From an uncultured Eubacteriales bacterium (GTDB lineage Bacteria > Bacillota > Clostridia > Oscillospirales > Acutalibacteraceae), in contig ONCX01000019.1 of assembly GCA_900316455.1 (NCBI GenBank), positions 1 to 64,000 on the forward strand: 64,000 nt of DNA, given 5' to 3'. The notes beneath the pieces are model-generated. The model was given only the letters and a program-made list of their open reading frames with translations, did not search any database and was not told the origin of the DNA. Shown piece after piece: positions 8,897-18,546 of the stretch (within the stretch, counting starts at the first letter, position 1; each line of letters opens with the position of its first letter). A program made the position numbers and the translations under genes.

Positions 8897-9101
8897 GCTG
8901 GCGGTGAGACGTAAAAATATAAAGCAGGGGGGGAGCGGTTAATATGTTCTGCCTCTGTTTTTTTGCGGATTTTTTTCATGTGATAATTATTCTTCAATTT
9001 TGTTAATAAAAAATTAATAAAATTATGCTGATAAAGCTATATACTATATATTAATTGTGTTGGAGTTTTTTTTGCAGAATTAGGAGGTGGATACATAATC
9101 A

Positions 9102-10379
9102 ATGGAGAATAACTGTATCTATGGCGTATGGTTGCAACAGGTACTCGGCGCCGGAAGCCGTAAGGCGCCTGCGCTTTTGGAATATTTCGGCTCATGCAGA
9201 GAAATTTACGAAGCCGATGAGCAGGAGCTAAGACTCAGCGGCATTGTCGGAGAAAAGGATATTTCGCGGTTTATTGACACACCGCTTGACGAGGCAAAGG
9301 AGATAATAGAAGTCTGCGAACGGCTTGGATATGATATAATAACTCCTGATGATGCAGAATATCCGGACAGACTAAGGAATATTCCGGATTACCCGACAGC
9401 GTTGTATATCAGCGGAAGTCTGCCTGATATCGACAACGAGGTGTGCATTGCAATTGTGGGCACGCGGCGTGCCAGCCGTTACGGATATACCACTGCGAAT
9501 GAAATCGCGAAGGATCTGGCGGCATGCGGAGCAATTGTAGTCAGCGGGTGCGCGAGGGGAATAGATACTGCGGCACATCAGGGAGCGCTGCTGTCAGGAG
9601 GAAAGACTCTCGCTGTGCTCGGCTGCGGAATCAACACACGGTATAATGTGGAAAACGAAGGACTCCGGAAGGTGATATCCACGAGCGGAGCGCTTATTTC
9701 GGAATATCCTCCAGGTTCGCCTCCCCTGAATTATCATTTTCCGGTGAGGAACAGAATAATATCCGCGCTGTCGCTTGGCGTGCTTGTGGTTGAGGCAGGA
9801 GTCAGAAGCGGTTCGCTTATCACAGCAAATCTCGCGCTGGAGCAGGGAAAGGATATTTTCTCCGTCCCTGGCGAACTGAGCAATTATCTTTCCAAAGGCA
9901 CGAACAGACTTATTTTTGACGGCGCAAAGCCAATTGAATCGGCTGCCGATATTCTCGACGAATATATTTTCAAATTTCCTCACAAAATTACTTCTGTTAA
10001 TATTATGGACAAAAATTCCCGTGTATTCGAGAAGAAAGTCCGTCCAAAATGGGACAATGAAGCATTGGCTGAAAAATACAACATAAGCGTTGACGAGCTT
10101 CCTGTGAGGCGCGAGAATAATAAATCCTCCGCGGGTTCCGTCAAGCGCGGCAAAAAGCGCCCTGAACCGGATTTGCAAAGCAAGACGCCGGTTTTAAGGA
10201 TAGGGATGTCCGAAAACGCCGAAAGAGTACTGAATGAGCTGACTGATACGCCGACGAGTTTTGAGGATCTCCTGACGCGGCTTAACATGGAGCCGTCGGA
10301 GCTTTCGCGGTGTATTACCGAGCTGGAGCTTTATTCAGCCGTCGCGGTGCTGCCGGGCAACAAATTCACCAAAGGCTGA
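9102..10379 (+). CDS. dprA: DNA-processing protein DprA (Smf)
   Basis: DprA loads RecA on incoming single-stranded DNA during natural transformation. The Rossmann-fold core shows VGTRRASRYGYTTANEIA, GCARGIDTAAHQGAL, LGCGINTRYNVENEGL and FPVRNRIISALSLGVLVVEA, all diagnostic. An N-terminal helix-hairpin-helix-like segment precedes it. A winged-helix-like C-terminal domain follows (about residues 355-420) after a basic linker rich in K, R and S. 425 residues, at the long end of the family. GGAGGTGG lies about 13 bases before the ATG. Heads the conserved dprA-topA-trmFO run. Confidence 0.96.
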   Translation: MENNCIYGVWLQQVLGAGSRKAPALLEYFGSCREIYEADEQELRLSGIVGEKDISRFIDTPLDEAKEIIEVCERLGYDIITPDDAEYPDRLRNIPDYPTALYISGSLPDIDNEVCIAIVGTRRASRYGYTTANEIAKDLAACGAIVVSGCARGIDTAAHQGALLSGGKTLAVLGCGINTRYNVENEGLRKVISTSGALISEYPPGSPPLNYHFPVRNRIISALSLGVLVVEAGVRSGSLITANLALEQGKDIFSVPGELSNYLSKGTNRLIFDGAKPIESAADILDEYIFKFPHKITSVNIMDKNSRVFEKKVRPKWDNEALAEKYNISVDELPVRRENNKSSAGSVKRGKKRPEPDLQSKTPVLRIGMSENAERVLNELTDTPTSFEDLLTRLNMEPSELSRCITELELYSAVAVLPGNKFTKG

Positions 10380-10431
10380 TTGCCCCTGCATAATTATGAT
10401 ATAATAACGAAAATGAAAGGCATGATATCAA

Positions 10432-12543
10432 TTGTCCAAATTAGTTATAGTCGAGTCCCCCGCCAAGGCGAAGACGATTAAAAAATACTTAGGCGCGGGA
10501 TATGACGTTATCGCCTCTATGGGACATGTGCGCGACCTGCCCAAAAGCCGTCTCGGAGTGGACGTAAAGCATGAATTCAAGCCCAAATATGAAATAATCA
10601 AGGGCAAGGAGGAGCTTGTAGAAAAGATAAAGTCCGCCGCCGAAAAGAGCGATTTTGTATATCTCGCAACCGACCCTGACCGCGAGGGAGAGGCTATTTC
10701 ATGGCATCTTGCCTACATTTTAGGGCTTGATCCTGATGACCGCAACCGCGTCACATTCAACGAAATCACAAAAAACACCGTCCAGAGCGGGATTAAAAAT
10801 CCCAGAACCATCGACATGAAGCTTGTAAACGCCCAGCAGTGCCGCCGTCTTCTGGACAGGATCGTGGGCTACAGGCTTAGTCCGTTCGTGTCACAGAAGA
10901 TCCGGCGCGGGCTTTCGGCTGGACGCGTGCAGTCGGTAGCCGTGCGGGTGATATGCGACAGGGAAGAGGAAATACGCGCATTCGTTCCGGAGGAATACTG
11001 GACAATAGAGGGCAAGTTTATTCCCAAGGGAGGACGGAAGGCATTCCCCGCGAAGCTTTACGGAGTTCAGGGAGAGAGTGAGAAGATCGCGATTTCAGAC
11101 AAGACGCAGGCTGATTCAATTCTTGCGGAGCTTGACGGGGCTGAATTTAAAGTCGGCAGCATTAAAAAGGGCACACGGAAAAAGACTCCCGCGCCGCCGT
11201 TCATCACCTCCACGCTCCAGCAGGAAGCCAGCCGCAAGCTGAATTTCCAGAGCCGCCGCACCATGAAGGTCGCACAGGAGCTTTACGAGGGCGTTGAGAT
11301 AGCCGGAATGGGCGCGGTAGGTATAATCACTTATATGAGAACGGACTCGCTGAGAATTTCAGACGACGCGAGAAAGGAAGGCGTTGATTATATTCTCAAC
11401 CGCTGGGGCGAGAAATACCTTCCTCCAAAGCCATACAATTTCAAGACCAAGGCAGGTGCGCAGGACGGACACGAGGCGATTCGCCCCACAATGCCGTCGC
11501 TCGATCCGGATAGTATCAAGGACAGCCTGACGCCTGATCAGTATAAGCTGTACAAGCTTATCTGGTCGCGGTTCACGGCGAGCCTTATGGCTCAGTGCGT
11601 TCACAATACCGTGAGTGTGGATGTTCTGGGAGGCAGATATGTATTCAAGGCGTCGGGCTACACGGTAAAATTCGACGGCTACACCGTGCTTTATGAAGAG
11701 AGCAGGGACGAGGACGAGGAGGACGGCGGTGCGCTTCCGCCGCTCGAGGAGGGAATGCCGCTCAAGGTTAAGGAACTGACCGGTATGCAGCATTTCACCC
11801 AGCCGCCAGCGAGATATACCGAGGCGACATTAATCAAGGCGCTTGAGGAAAACGGCATAGGCAGACCTTCTACCTACGCTACGATAATTACCACGGTTGT
11901 GGGCAGGGAATATGTCGCCCGCGACGGAAAATCGCTTGTGCCGACGGAGCTTGGCGAGCTTGTGAATAAGCTGCTGAAGGAGCGGTTCTCAAAGATAGTC
12001 AATCTTAAATTCACAGCCGGCATGGAGAGAAATCTTGACTGCATTGCAGACGGCTCAAAGGAATGGGTGGAAACCTTAGGCGAGTTTTACGGAGATTTTG
12101 AAAAGAATCTCGCTGAGGTCAAAAAGGATATGGAGGGTATCGACATGAAGATACCCGACGAGGAAACCGACATAATATGCGAGAAGTGCGGCAGGAAAAT
12201 GGTAATAAAAACCGGACGCTACGGCAAATTCATTGCATGCCCCGGATTTCCCGAATGCCGCAATATCAAGAAGATAGTGGTTGAGATAGACGCGGACTGC
12301 CCGAAATGCGGCGGAAAAGTCGTTCAGCAGAAGTCCAAGCGCGGCAGGATCTTTTACGGCTGTTCCAACTATCCTGAGTGCGATTTTGTTTCATGGGACG
12401 AGCCTACAAGGGAGAAATGCCCGAGGTGCGGCAGGATATTATATAAGAAGCAGACCAAAAAGATAAATAAGCTCTATTGCGCCGAGAAGGACTGCGGCTA
12501 CAGCGTCAGTCTGAATGACGGAAACGGGGAGCAGGGACAATGA
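10432..12543 (+). CDS. topA: DNA topoisomerase I
   Basis: Type IA topoisomerase that relaxes negative supercoils. The N-terminal Toprim domain starts VIVESPAKAKTIKKYLG and contains DPDREGEAISWHL (metal-binding acidic triad). The catalytic tyrosine is about residue 301 in GIITYMRTDSLR. The C-terminus carries three four-cysteine zinc ribbons (from about residue 580: CEKCGRKM, CPKCGGKV, CPRCGRIL). 703 residues. The start is a TTG at 10432, giving MSKLVIVESP; the ribosome site (AAAGG) is weak. It ends in an ATGA overlap with trmFO, so the two are translationally coupled. Confidence 0.97.
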   Translation: MSKLVIVESPAKAKTIKKYLGAGYDVIASMGHVRDLPKSRLGVDVKHEFKPKYEIIKGKEELVEKIKSAAEKSDFVYLATDPDREGEAISWHLAYILGLDPDDRNRVTFNEITKNTVQSGIKNPRTIDMKLVNAQQCRRLLDRIVGYRLSPFVSQKIRRGLSAGRVQSVAVRVICDREEEIRAFVPEEYWTIEGKFIPKGGRKAFPAKLYGVQGESEKIAISDKTQADSILAELDGAEFKVGSIKKGTRKKTPAPPFITSTLQQEASRKLNFQSRRTMKVAQELYEGVEIAGMGAVGIITYMRTDSLRISDDARKEGVDYILNRWGEKYLPPKPYNFKTKAGAQDGHEAIRPTMPSLDPDSIKDSLTPDQYKLYKLIWSRFTASLMAQCVHNTVSVDVLGGRYVFKASGYTVKFDGYTVLYEESRDEDEEDGGALPPLEEGMPLKVKELTGMQHFTQPPARYTEATLIKALEENGIGRPSTYATIITTVVGREYVARDGKSLVPTELGELVNKLLKERFSKIVNLKFTAGMERNLDCIADGSKEWVETLGEFYGDFEKNLAEVKKDMEGIDMKIPDEETDIICEKCGRKMVIKTGRYGKFIACPGFPECRNIKKIVVEIDADCPKCGGKVVQQKSKRGRIFYGCSNYPECDFVSWDEPTREKCPRCGRILYKKQTKKINKLYCAEKDCGYSVSLNDGNGEQGQ

Positions 12544-13847
12544 GTGGAAGCGTGACGGTAGTCGGAGCCGGACTTGCGGGCTGTGAAGCGGCGTGGAAGT
12601 GCGCCGAAAACGGAGTCAGGGTCAGGCTTTATGAAATGAAACCGAAGAAATTCACCCCCGCGCACAGAAACCCGGATTTTGCCGAGCTGGTGTGTTCAAA
12701 TTCGCTCAAAGCCGCGAGGCTCGATTCCGCCGCGGGACTTATGAAAGAGGAAATGCGGAGGCTTGGCTCGCTGCTTCTGCAAGTGGCGGATCAATGCGGC
12801 GTTCCCGCGGGCGGCGCACTTGCCGTTGACAGGAATATTTTCGCGGCGAAGGTCACGGAGGCAATCCGCAGCCACCCGAATATTGAGGTAACAGAGCGGG
12901 AGCTTACGGAGATACCGTCAGACGACGTTGTGATTATTGCGACAGGTCCGCTCACGAGCGAGCCGTTTTCCAGAGCGATAGGCGGGCTTTGCGGGAATGA
13001 ATTTTTGAATTTCCACGACGCGGCAGCGCCGATAGTCACCGCCGGGAGCTTAGACATGACGCGTGCTTTCGCGGCTTCGCGCTACGACAGGGGCGACGAC
13101 GACTACATCAACTGTCCGATGAACAAGGAGGAATACGAGGCGTTCCAGAGCGAGCTTGTGAACGCCGAGCGCGCGCCTTTGCATGAATTTGAGTCGCAGG
13201 GTGTGAAAGTGTATGAGGGCTGTATGCCGATAGAAATTCTCGCGTCACGCGGAAAGGACGCGATACGCTACGGTCCGATGAAGCCGGTGGGACTTACCGA
13301 CCCGAACACAGGTCACCGTCCTTGGGCGAATCTGCAGCTCCGCAGGGAGAACCGCGAGGGTACTCTTTACAATCTTGTCGGGTTCCAGACAAATCTGAAA
13401 TTCGGAGAACAGAAGCGCGTTTTCGGCATGATTCCGGCGCTGAAAAACGCGGAATTCGTTAGATACGGCGTTATGCACCGTAACACGTTCTTAAATTCTC
13501 CCAAAATACTCAACGGCGACTATTCGATGATTAATTACCCGAACATCTTCTTTGCCGGACAGATTACCGGAGTGGAAGGCTATATGGAATCGGCAGGTTC
13601 TGGAATTATCTGCGGCATCAACGCCGTCCGCACGCTTTGCGGACAGGAAAGGCTGATTCTTCCCGAATACACAATGCTCGGCGCGCTTCAAAGGCACATA
13701 TGTAACCGCGACACAAAGGACTTTCAGCCTATGGGGGCGAATTTCGGCATTCTTCCGCCCATCGAGCCGAAAATCAGAGATAAGCGGGAGCGTTACGCTG
13801 CTTTGAGCGACAGGGCGCTGGCTTTTTTCGATAGAATGCAGCATTGA
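12540..13847 (+). CDS. trmFO: Methylenetetrahydrofolate-tRNA-(uracil-54-C5)-methyltransferase TrmFO
   Basis: Folate- and FAD-dependent enzyme that makes ribothymidine at tRNA position 54. The FAD-binding start VVGAGLAGCEAAWKCAENG and the family blocks ELVCSNSLKAARLDSAAGL, TGPLTSEP and GQITGVEGYMESAGSG are clear. 435 residues, full length. The start overlaps the topA stop by four bases (ATGA). Cytoplasmic. Confidence 0.96.
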   Translation: MSGSVTVVGAGLAGCEAAWKCAENGVRVRLYEMKPKKFTPAHRNPDFAELVCSNSLKAARLDSAAGLMKEEMRRLGSLLLQVADQCGVPAGGALAVDRNIFAAKVTEAIRSHPNIEVTERELTEIPSDDVVIIATGPLTSEPFSRAIGGLCGNEFLNFHDAAAPIVTAGSLDMTRAFAASRYDRGDDDYINCPMNKEEYEAFQSELVNAERAPLHEFESQGVKVYEGCMPIEILASRGKDAIRYGPMKPVGLTDPNTGHRPWANLQLRRENREGTLYNLVGFQTNLKFGEQKRVFGMIPALKNAEFVRYGVMHRNTFLNSPKILNGDYSMINYPNIFFAGQITGVEGYMESAGSGIICGINAVRTLCGQERLILPEYTMLGALQRHICNRDTKDFQPMGANFGILPPIEPKIRDKRERYAALSDRALAFFDRMQH

Positions 13848-13876
13848 ATTTTTACTCACTTGAAAGGAGAATACAA

Positions 13877-14884
13877 ATGACAATAATAGTTGACGGATTC
13901 GGCGGAGATAATGCCCCGCTCGAAATAATCAAGGGCTGCGCGATGGCAGTGGAGAAATTTGATGATATTGAGATAGTACTCACCGGCGACGAGAAGAAAA
14001 TCAATGAGATTGCCAGTAACGAGGGGATCTCAATGGAACGCATAGACGTTGTGCATGCCCCTGACGTTATCGAGATGAGCGACCACCCGACAGAGCTTAT
14101 GAAGACCAAAAAGGGAAGCTCGATGGCGGTGGGACTCAGTATGCTGGCTGAGGGTCGCGGCGACGCGATGATCAGCGCTGGCAGCACCGGCGCAATGCTC
14201 ACCGGCGCAACGCTCATTGTCAAGCGAATCAAGGGCGTCAAGCGTCCGGCTCTCGCTCCGGTAATGCCGAATGCCGACGGAAAATTCATGCTTATCGACT
14301 GCGGCGCGAATGCCGACTGCCGTCCCGAAATGCTTGTGCAGTTCGCGCACATGGGTTCGGTATACATGAAGAATGTTCTTGGCGTGGAAAATCCCCGCGT
14401 CGGTCTTGCGAATATAGGCACTGAGGAAACCAAGGGCGACGAGCTTCGCAAGGCGGCCTACGAGCTTCTTAAAAACGAGCCGAATATCAATTTCATAGGC
14501 AATTTCGAGACAAGAGACATTGCCGAGGGCGGCGTTGACGTGCTTGTAGCCGACGGCTTCACCGGAAATATAATTCTGAAGACCTATGAGGGAGTTGCGA
14601 CGATGCTTTCCGGCAAATTCAAGGGCGTATTCAAGAAGAATATCATCAATAAGCTCGGCGCGGCGGTCATGCTCAAGGATCTCAACGAGATAAAGAGATC
14701 CATGGATCACAACGAATACGGCGGAGCGCCATTCCTTGGTGTAAGGAAGCCTGTATTCAAGGCGCATGGCAGCAGCAAGGCAATTACCATATGCAATGCC
14801 ATCAGGCTCACGCGTGAATTCGTATCGAGCAACGTAATAGGAAAAATAGCCGAGGACATCAGCGAAAGCGGACAGAATGAATAA
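13877..14884 (+). CDS. plsX: Phosphate acyltransferase PlsX
   Basis: Converts acyl-ACP to acyl-phosphate for membrane phospholipid synthesis. Family motifs are present: VDGFGGDNAPLEIIKGC at the start, SAGSTGAMLTGATLIVKRI, LIDCGANADCRPEMLVQFA, GLANIGTEETKGDELRK and DGFTGNIILKTYEG. The ATG at 13877 has AAAGGAGA 8 bases upstream; the longer frame from 13844 overlaps trmFO and lacks a site. 335 residues. It runs directly into rnc with a 53-base gap; the acyl carrier protein gene often found between them is not present. Confidence 0.95.
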   Translation: MTIIVDGFGGDNAPLEIIKGCAMAVEKFDDIEIVLTGDEKKINEIASNEGISMERIDVVHAPDVIEMSDHPTELMKTKKGSSMAVGLSMLAEGRGDAMISAGSTGAMLTGATLIVKRIKGVKRPALAPVMPNADGKFMLIDCGANADCRPEMLVQFAHMGSVYMKNVLGVENPRVGLANIGTEETKGDELRKAAYELLKNEPNINFIGNFETRDIAEGGVDVLVADGFTGNIILKTYEGVATMLSGKFKGVFKKNIINKLGAAVMLKDLNEIKRSMDHNEYGGAPFLGVRKPVFKAHGSSKAITICNAIRLTREFVSSNVIGKIAEDISESGQNE

Positions 14885-14937
14885 ACGGCATTCAGTTTAA
14901 AATTATTTAAATCAGTAAACGAATGGAGGATTGGAAA

Positions 14938-15633
14938 ATGACGGATCCGACAAGTCTTGACCCATCGTATCTTGAGGACACGATAGGCTATCATTTCAAA
15001 AACAGAAATTATCTGCTGACTGCCCTTACACATTCGTCATACGCCAACGAGGGCAGGCATCTGCAGAGCAACGAACGCCTGGAATTTTTGGGAGACGCGG
15101 TACTTAGCATAGTGGTGTCGGAACACCTTTATGCTAAGTTCCGCAGCAAACAGGAGGGCGATCTGACAAAACTGCGTTCATCGCTTGTGTGCGAGCGCAC
15201 GCTCTGCGGATTTGCTAAAAAAATCCAGCTCGGGGAATACATCATGTTCGGCAGGGGAGAACGCCATTCCGGCGGCGACAAGCGTCCGTCCATCTTAGCC
15301 GACGCTTTTGAAGCTCTCATTGCGGCGATCTTTCTCGACGGCGGCATGGAAAAAGCGCGGGAATTCGTTATGGAATTCGTTCTTGAAGAGCTGGAACACC
15401 CGAATCTCTACCGCAGCAAGGATTACAAGACCCTGCTTCAGGAGATAATCCAGCAGAATGCCGAGGAACGTCTGAGCTATGTGCTTGTGGGCGAGAGCGG
15501 TCCCGATCACAACAAGCATTTTGTGGTGGAGGTTCATCTCAATAGCAACGTAATAGGCAAGGGCGGCGGCAGGAGCAAAAAGGAAGCCGAACAGAACGCG
15601 GCTCATGAAGCCCTTGAACTCATGGGTTACTGA
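14938..15633 (+). CDS. rnc: Ribonuclease III
   Basis: Double-strand-specific endonuclease that processes rRNA precursors. The catalytic signature NERLEFLGDAVLSIVVSEHL and the second acidic site (LADAFEALIAAIFLDGG) are intact. A C-terminal dsRNA-binding domain is present (from about residue 158, ending GGGRSKKEAEQNAAHEAL). The start at 14938 is chosen because GGAGGATT lies just before it; an ATG at 14923 is itself part of that ribosome site. 231 residues. Confidence 0.96.
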   Translation: MTDPTSLDPSYLEDTIGYHFKNRNYLLTALTHSSYANEGRHLQSNERLEFLGDAVLSIVVSEHLYAKFRSKQEGDLTKLRSSLVCERTLCGFAKKIQLGEYIMFGRGERHSGGDKRPSILADAFEALIAAIFLDGGMEKAREFVMEFVLEELEHPNLYRSKDYKTLLQEIIQQNAEERLSYVLVGESGPDHNKHFVVEVHLNSNVIGKGGGRSKKEAEQNAAHEALELMGY

Positions 15634-15634
15634 T

Positions 15635-16705
15635 ATGTCAAGGGGAGCAAAAAGACATTCCAATATTTCTATATTCATTCCGCATAACGGCTGTCCGCAT
15701 CAATGCGCTTTTTGTAACCAGCGCACAATTTCCGGCGCGGCTGCGCAGCCTTCAGCGGACGACGTCCGTGCCGCCGTTAATACGGCGCTTGCCTCGCGGG
15801 GATTCGACGGGGACAACGCGGAAATTGCCTTCTTCGGCGGGAGCTTTACGGCTATTGACCGGAATTATATGCTTGAACTGCTTGAAGCGGCGTATGAATT
15901 TATCCGTGCGGGAAAGGTTGCAGGAATACGTATTTCCACCCGTCCCGACGCGATTGACGGAGAAATACTGGAAATTCTGAAGAAATACGGCGTTACCTCC
16001 ATCGAACTCGGCGCGCAATCCATGCGCGATGAAGTTCTTGAGATGAACAGGCGCGGTCATACGGCGTTCGACGTGGTAAACGCTTCCACGCTCATCAAAA
16101 AATACGGCTTTTCTCTCGGCTTGCAGATGATGACGGGGCTTTACGGTGACGACGACGATGGCGCGTGGTACACAGCCCGAAGGCTTGCCTCGCTCAAGCC
16201 GGACACTGTAAGGATTTATCCCACAGTCGTGCTGGAAGGCACGGAGCTTGCCGATAAAATGCGCTCCGGAGAATACAATCCACAGGGGTATGAAGACGCG
16301 GCGGAGCTCTGCGCCGGACTTCTGGAATTTTTCGAGCAAGAGGGCATAAATGTCATCAAGTCAGGGCTTCACGCTTCCGAGGGAGTTGAAGGCGGCATGG
16401 TCGGCGGCGCGTATCATCCAGCGTTCCGCGAGCTTTGCGAGGGAATTCTGTACTACGGAATTATCAGAGAACAGCTTGAAAGGGAATATCCGGATGGCGG
16501 GGATTTTATTGTGTACGTTCCGGTCGGCGATATCTCAAAAGCTGCCGGACAGAAAAAGCGCAATATTCTCCGGTTCGCGGAGGAAGGCTGGCATGTGACC
16601 ATAAAGGGAGATGACGGTATTGGCGGAAACGAGAGAAGAAAATGTAAAATTGAGCCGGTTCATCAGCAAGATTCTCAGGCACAGTCCGGAAGTCATAGGC
16701 ATTAG
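15635..16705 (+). CDS. Elp3-like radical SAM protein
   Basis: Radical SAM enzyme of the Elp3-like clade found between rnc and smc in many Clostridia. The cluster motif [10 protein letters not shown] (CxxxCxxC) binds the 4Fe-4S/SAM centre; [10 protein letters not shown] and [21 protein letters not shown] follow. Start ATG at 15635 overlaps no site strongly, and the rnc stop is two bases upstream, so coupling is likely. The last 25 or so residues after [10 protein letters not shown] ([17 protein letters not shown]) do not look like the family C-terminus and overlap the kptA-like frame. The 3' end may thus have been altered when the kptA remnant arose. Substrate unknown. Confidence 0.88.
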   Translation: MSRGAKRHSNISIFIPHNGCPHQCAFCNQRTISGAAAQPSADDVRAAVNTALASRGFDGDNAEIAFFGGSFTAIDRNYMLELLEAAYEFIRAGKVAGIRISTRPDAIDGEILEILKKYGVTSIELGAQSMRDEVLEMNRRGHTAFDVVNASTLIKKYGFSLGLQMMTGLYGDDDDGAWYTARRLASLKPDTVRIYPTVVLEGTELADKMRSGEYNPQGYEDAAELCAGLLEFFEQEGINVIKSGLHASEGVEGGMVGGAYHPAFRELCEGILYYGIIREQLEREYPDGGDFIVYVPVGDISKAAGQKKRNILRFAEEGWHVTIKGDDGIGGNERRKCKIEPVHQQDSQAQSGSHRH

Positions 16706-16841
16706 GGTCGAACGCGAAGGCGGCTGGGCTGATGTGAATAAACTGATAGACGGAATCAGCAAAAGACGTTACAGCTTTAATGCCGACGGCAGCAAAATCC
16801 GCGCCAATCAGGGACATTCCATAGATTTTGGAGATTTTTGA
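16620..16841 (+). pseudogene. Remnant of RNA 2'-phosphotransferase KptA/Tpt1
   Basis: The frame (TTG at 16620 after AAAGGGAG; alternative ATG at 16611) gives about 73 residues: [34 protein letters not shown], then RRYSFN and [10 protein letters not shown]. These are the conserved N-terminal blocks of KptA, normally about 180 residues. Between GISK and RRYSF the family has about 19 more residues that are missing here in frame. The whole C-terminal NAD-binding half is missing after GHSIDFGDF. The gene is therefore a deletion remnant. Intact KptA removes a 2'-phosphate from RNA using NAD. It overlaps the 3' end of the radical SAM gene. Confidence 0.75.
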
Positions 16842-16861
16842 AAAGGGAGAAGTGATAGACT

Positions 16862-17356
16862 ATGGGTAAAACAATCCAAACAGACAAAATTAAAATCCGC
16901 TTTGCAAAGAAATCCGAGCTTCCGGAGGTCAACAGGATCCGCAAACAGGTGCATAAGCTCCACGCGGAGGGCAGACCGGACGTCTTCCGCAGGAAATTCG
17001 GCAGGAAACTCGCGGAGCATGTCTATGAATTATTCGGCGGTGAAATGTCAAAAATTGTCGTCGCTAAAAAGGACGGCAAAATTGTGGGATTTGCTTTGAT
17101 TGAAGTAATTCACAAACCGCGTTCACCCTACAACAAGTCCAGAATTTATCTCAAAGTGACGGAATTAGGCGTTGACAAAAAGCGCAAGCGTCAGGGAATC
17201 GGCAGGGCGCTGATCGACTTCATCAAGAATTATGCCTCCGCCAACGGATTCGACACGGTGGAGCTTGACGTATGGGAATTCAACAGGGTCGCGCTCAGAT
17301 TCTACGAATCAATGGGTTTTTCAACCTATCGCAGATTTTTGGAACTAAAGCTGTAA
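16862..17356 (+). CDS. GNAT family N-acetyltransferase
   Basis: 164 residues with one GNAT fold. Acetyl-CoA binding motif A is ELGVDKKRKRQGIGRALIDF (R/Q-x-x-G-x-G/A form), and the C-terminal NRVALRFYESMGFSTYRR is the usual GNAT end. The start at 16862 has GGGAG about 14 bases upstream. It lies between the kptA remnant and a hydrolase gene in a stretch that separates rnc from smc. The acceptor (small molecule or protein) cannot be told. Confidence 0.9.
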   Translation: MGKTIQTDKIKIRFAKKSELPEVNRIRKQVHKLHAEGRPDVFRRKFGRKLAEHVYELFGGEMSKIVVAKKDGKIVGFALIEVIHKPRSPYNKSRIYLKVTELGVDKKRKRQGIGRALIDFIKNYASANGFDTVELDVWEFNRVALRFYESMGFSTYRRFLELKL

Positions 17357-17380
17357 AAAAGAACGCAAGGAGAGATAATA

Positions 17381-18508
17381 ATGTCAAAGAAGAAAGAGAA
17401 GAAAGAAAAAAAGCCGCTCACTTTCGGACGTGTTATCCTGAAAATACTTTTTGCGCTGATGTCAATTGTAGTGGCGGTAATACTCATAATCAGCATTGCC
17501 GGCGGGATATTCGCCTACAACAATCTTCATTATGATGAAATCGACATGAGAAAGGTCTGGAATGCAGGCTACACCGAGAAAAAGGTGACTCTCAAAAGCG
17601 GAACTGTGCTGAATTATGCCGAGAGCGATGACAGGGACGGAGAAAAAACTCCGTTGCTGCTGATTCACGGGCAGGAAATGGCGTGGGAGGATTATGCGAG
17701 AGTGCTTCCAAAGCTTGCGGACACTTATCATGTCTATGCTGTGGACTGTCACGGTCACGGCAGTTCGAGCCACAATCCATCCGACTACACCTGCAGGAAA
17801 ATGACCGAGGATCTTGTACTCTTTATTGAAACCTTTATCAAAAAGCCCTGCGTTGTGTCGGGACATTCCTCCGGCGGAATTCTCACCGCGAATATCGCCG
17901 CGACTGCGCCGCAGGACGTTCTGGGCATTGTGCTGGAAGACCCGCCGTTTTTCAGCGTTGAACCTGAGGAAATGCAGAATACATTTGTCTGGAAGGACGG
18001 CTTTGAGGTAATGCATCAGTTCCTTAATTCCGGCGAGAGATATTACACTCCCTATTACTATAACAACGGCTATATGTGGAAAATGTTTCAGGGCTTAGAA
18101 AAATTCCCCGCCGCGACCGCGAAGGAATACTGTGATAAACACGCCAAGGAATGCAAGAAGATCTGGTACATGCCGTATTCATGGACGCACGGACTATTGT
18201 ATGTGGACGAATACGATTTCCAGTTTGCCGAGGCGTTTTACAGCGGCACATGGCTCGAGGGTCTTTCACAGGAGGATATTCTCAAAGGAATCCAATGTCC
18301 CTGCACCTATATCAAGGCAAAGACAAGCTACGGAGACGACGGCGTTCTTTACTGCGCCAATGACGACGAGGACGCGAAGAAGGTTCTTTCGCTCATTCAG
18401 GGCTGCAAAAAGGTCGAAACCGAGTCCTCCGATCACGACATACATTTTGTATATTCAAAACAATTCATTGATATTTTAGTGCAGTTCCACGACGAAATTT
18501 CCAAATGA
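17381..18508 (+). CDS. Membrane-anchored alpha/beta hydrolase
   Basis: 375 residues. A lysine-rich N-terminus (about 15 residues) and one membrane segment (about residues 20-47) are followed by an extracytoplasmic alpha/beta-hydrolase domain. The oxyanion region is LLLIHGQEMAWEDYARVL, the nucleophile elbow is SGHSSGG and a late SSDHDIHF supplies a candidate histidine. Ribosome site AAGGAGAG precedes the ATG. Substrate unknown; an esterase or peptidase of small molecules is likely by family. Confidence 0.88.
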   Translation: MSKKKEKKEKKPLTFGRVILKILFALMSIVVAVILIISIAGGIFAYNNLHYDEIDMRKVWNAGYTEKKVTLKSGTVLNYAESDDRDGEKTPLLLIHGQEMAWEDYARVLPKLADTYHVYAVDCHGHGSSSHNPSDYTCRKMTEDLVLFIETFIKKPCVVSGHSSGGILTANIAATAPQDVLGIVLEDPPFFSVEPEEMQNTFVWKDGFEVMHQFLNSGERYYTPYYYNNGYMWKMFQGLEKFPAATAKEYCDKHAKECKKIWYMPYSWTHGLLYVDEYDFQFAEAFYSGTWLEGLSQEDILKGIQCPCTYIKAKTSYGDDGVLYCANDDEDAKKVLSLIQGCKKVETESSDHDIHFVYSKQFIDILVQFHDEISK

Positions 18509-18546
18509 TTTAACAGGCTGCATTTAAAAATAAAAGGAGCCGCGAA

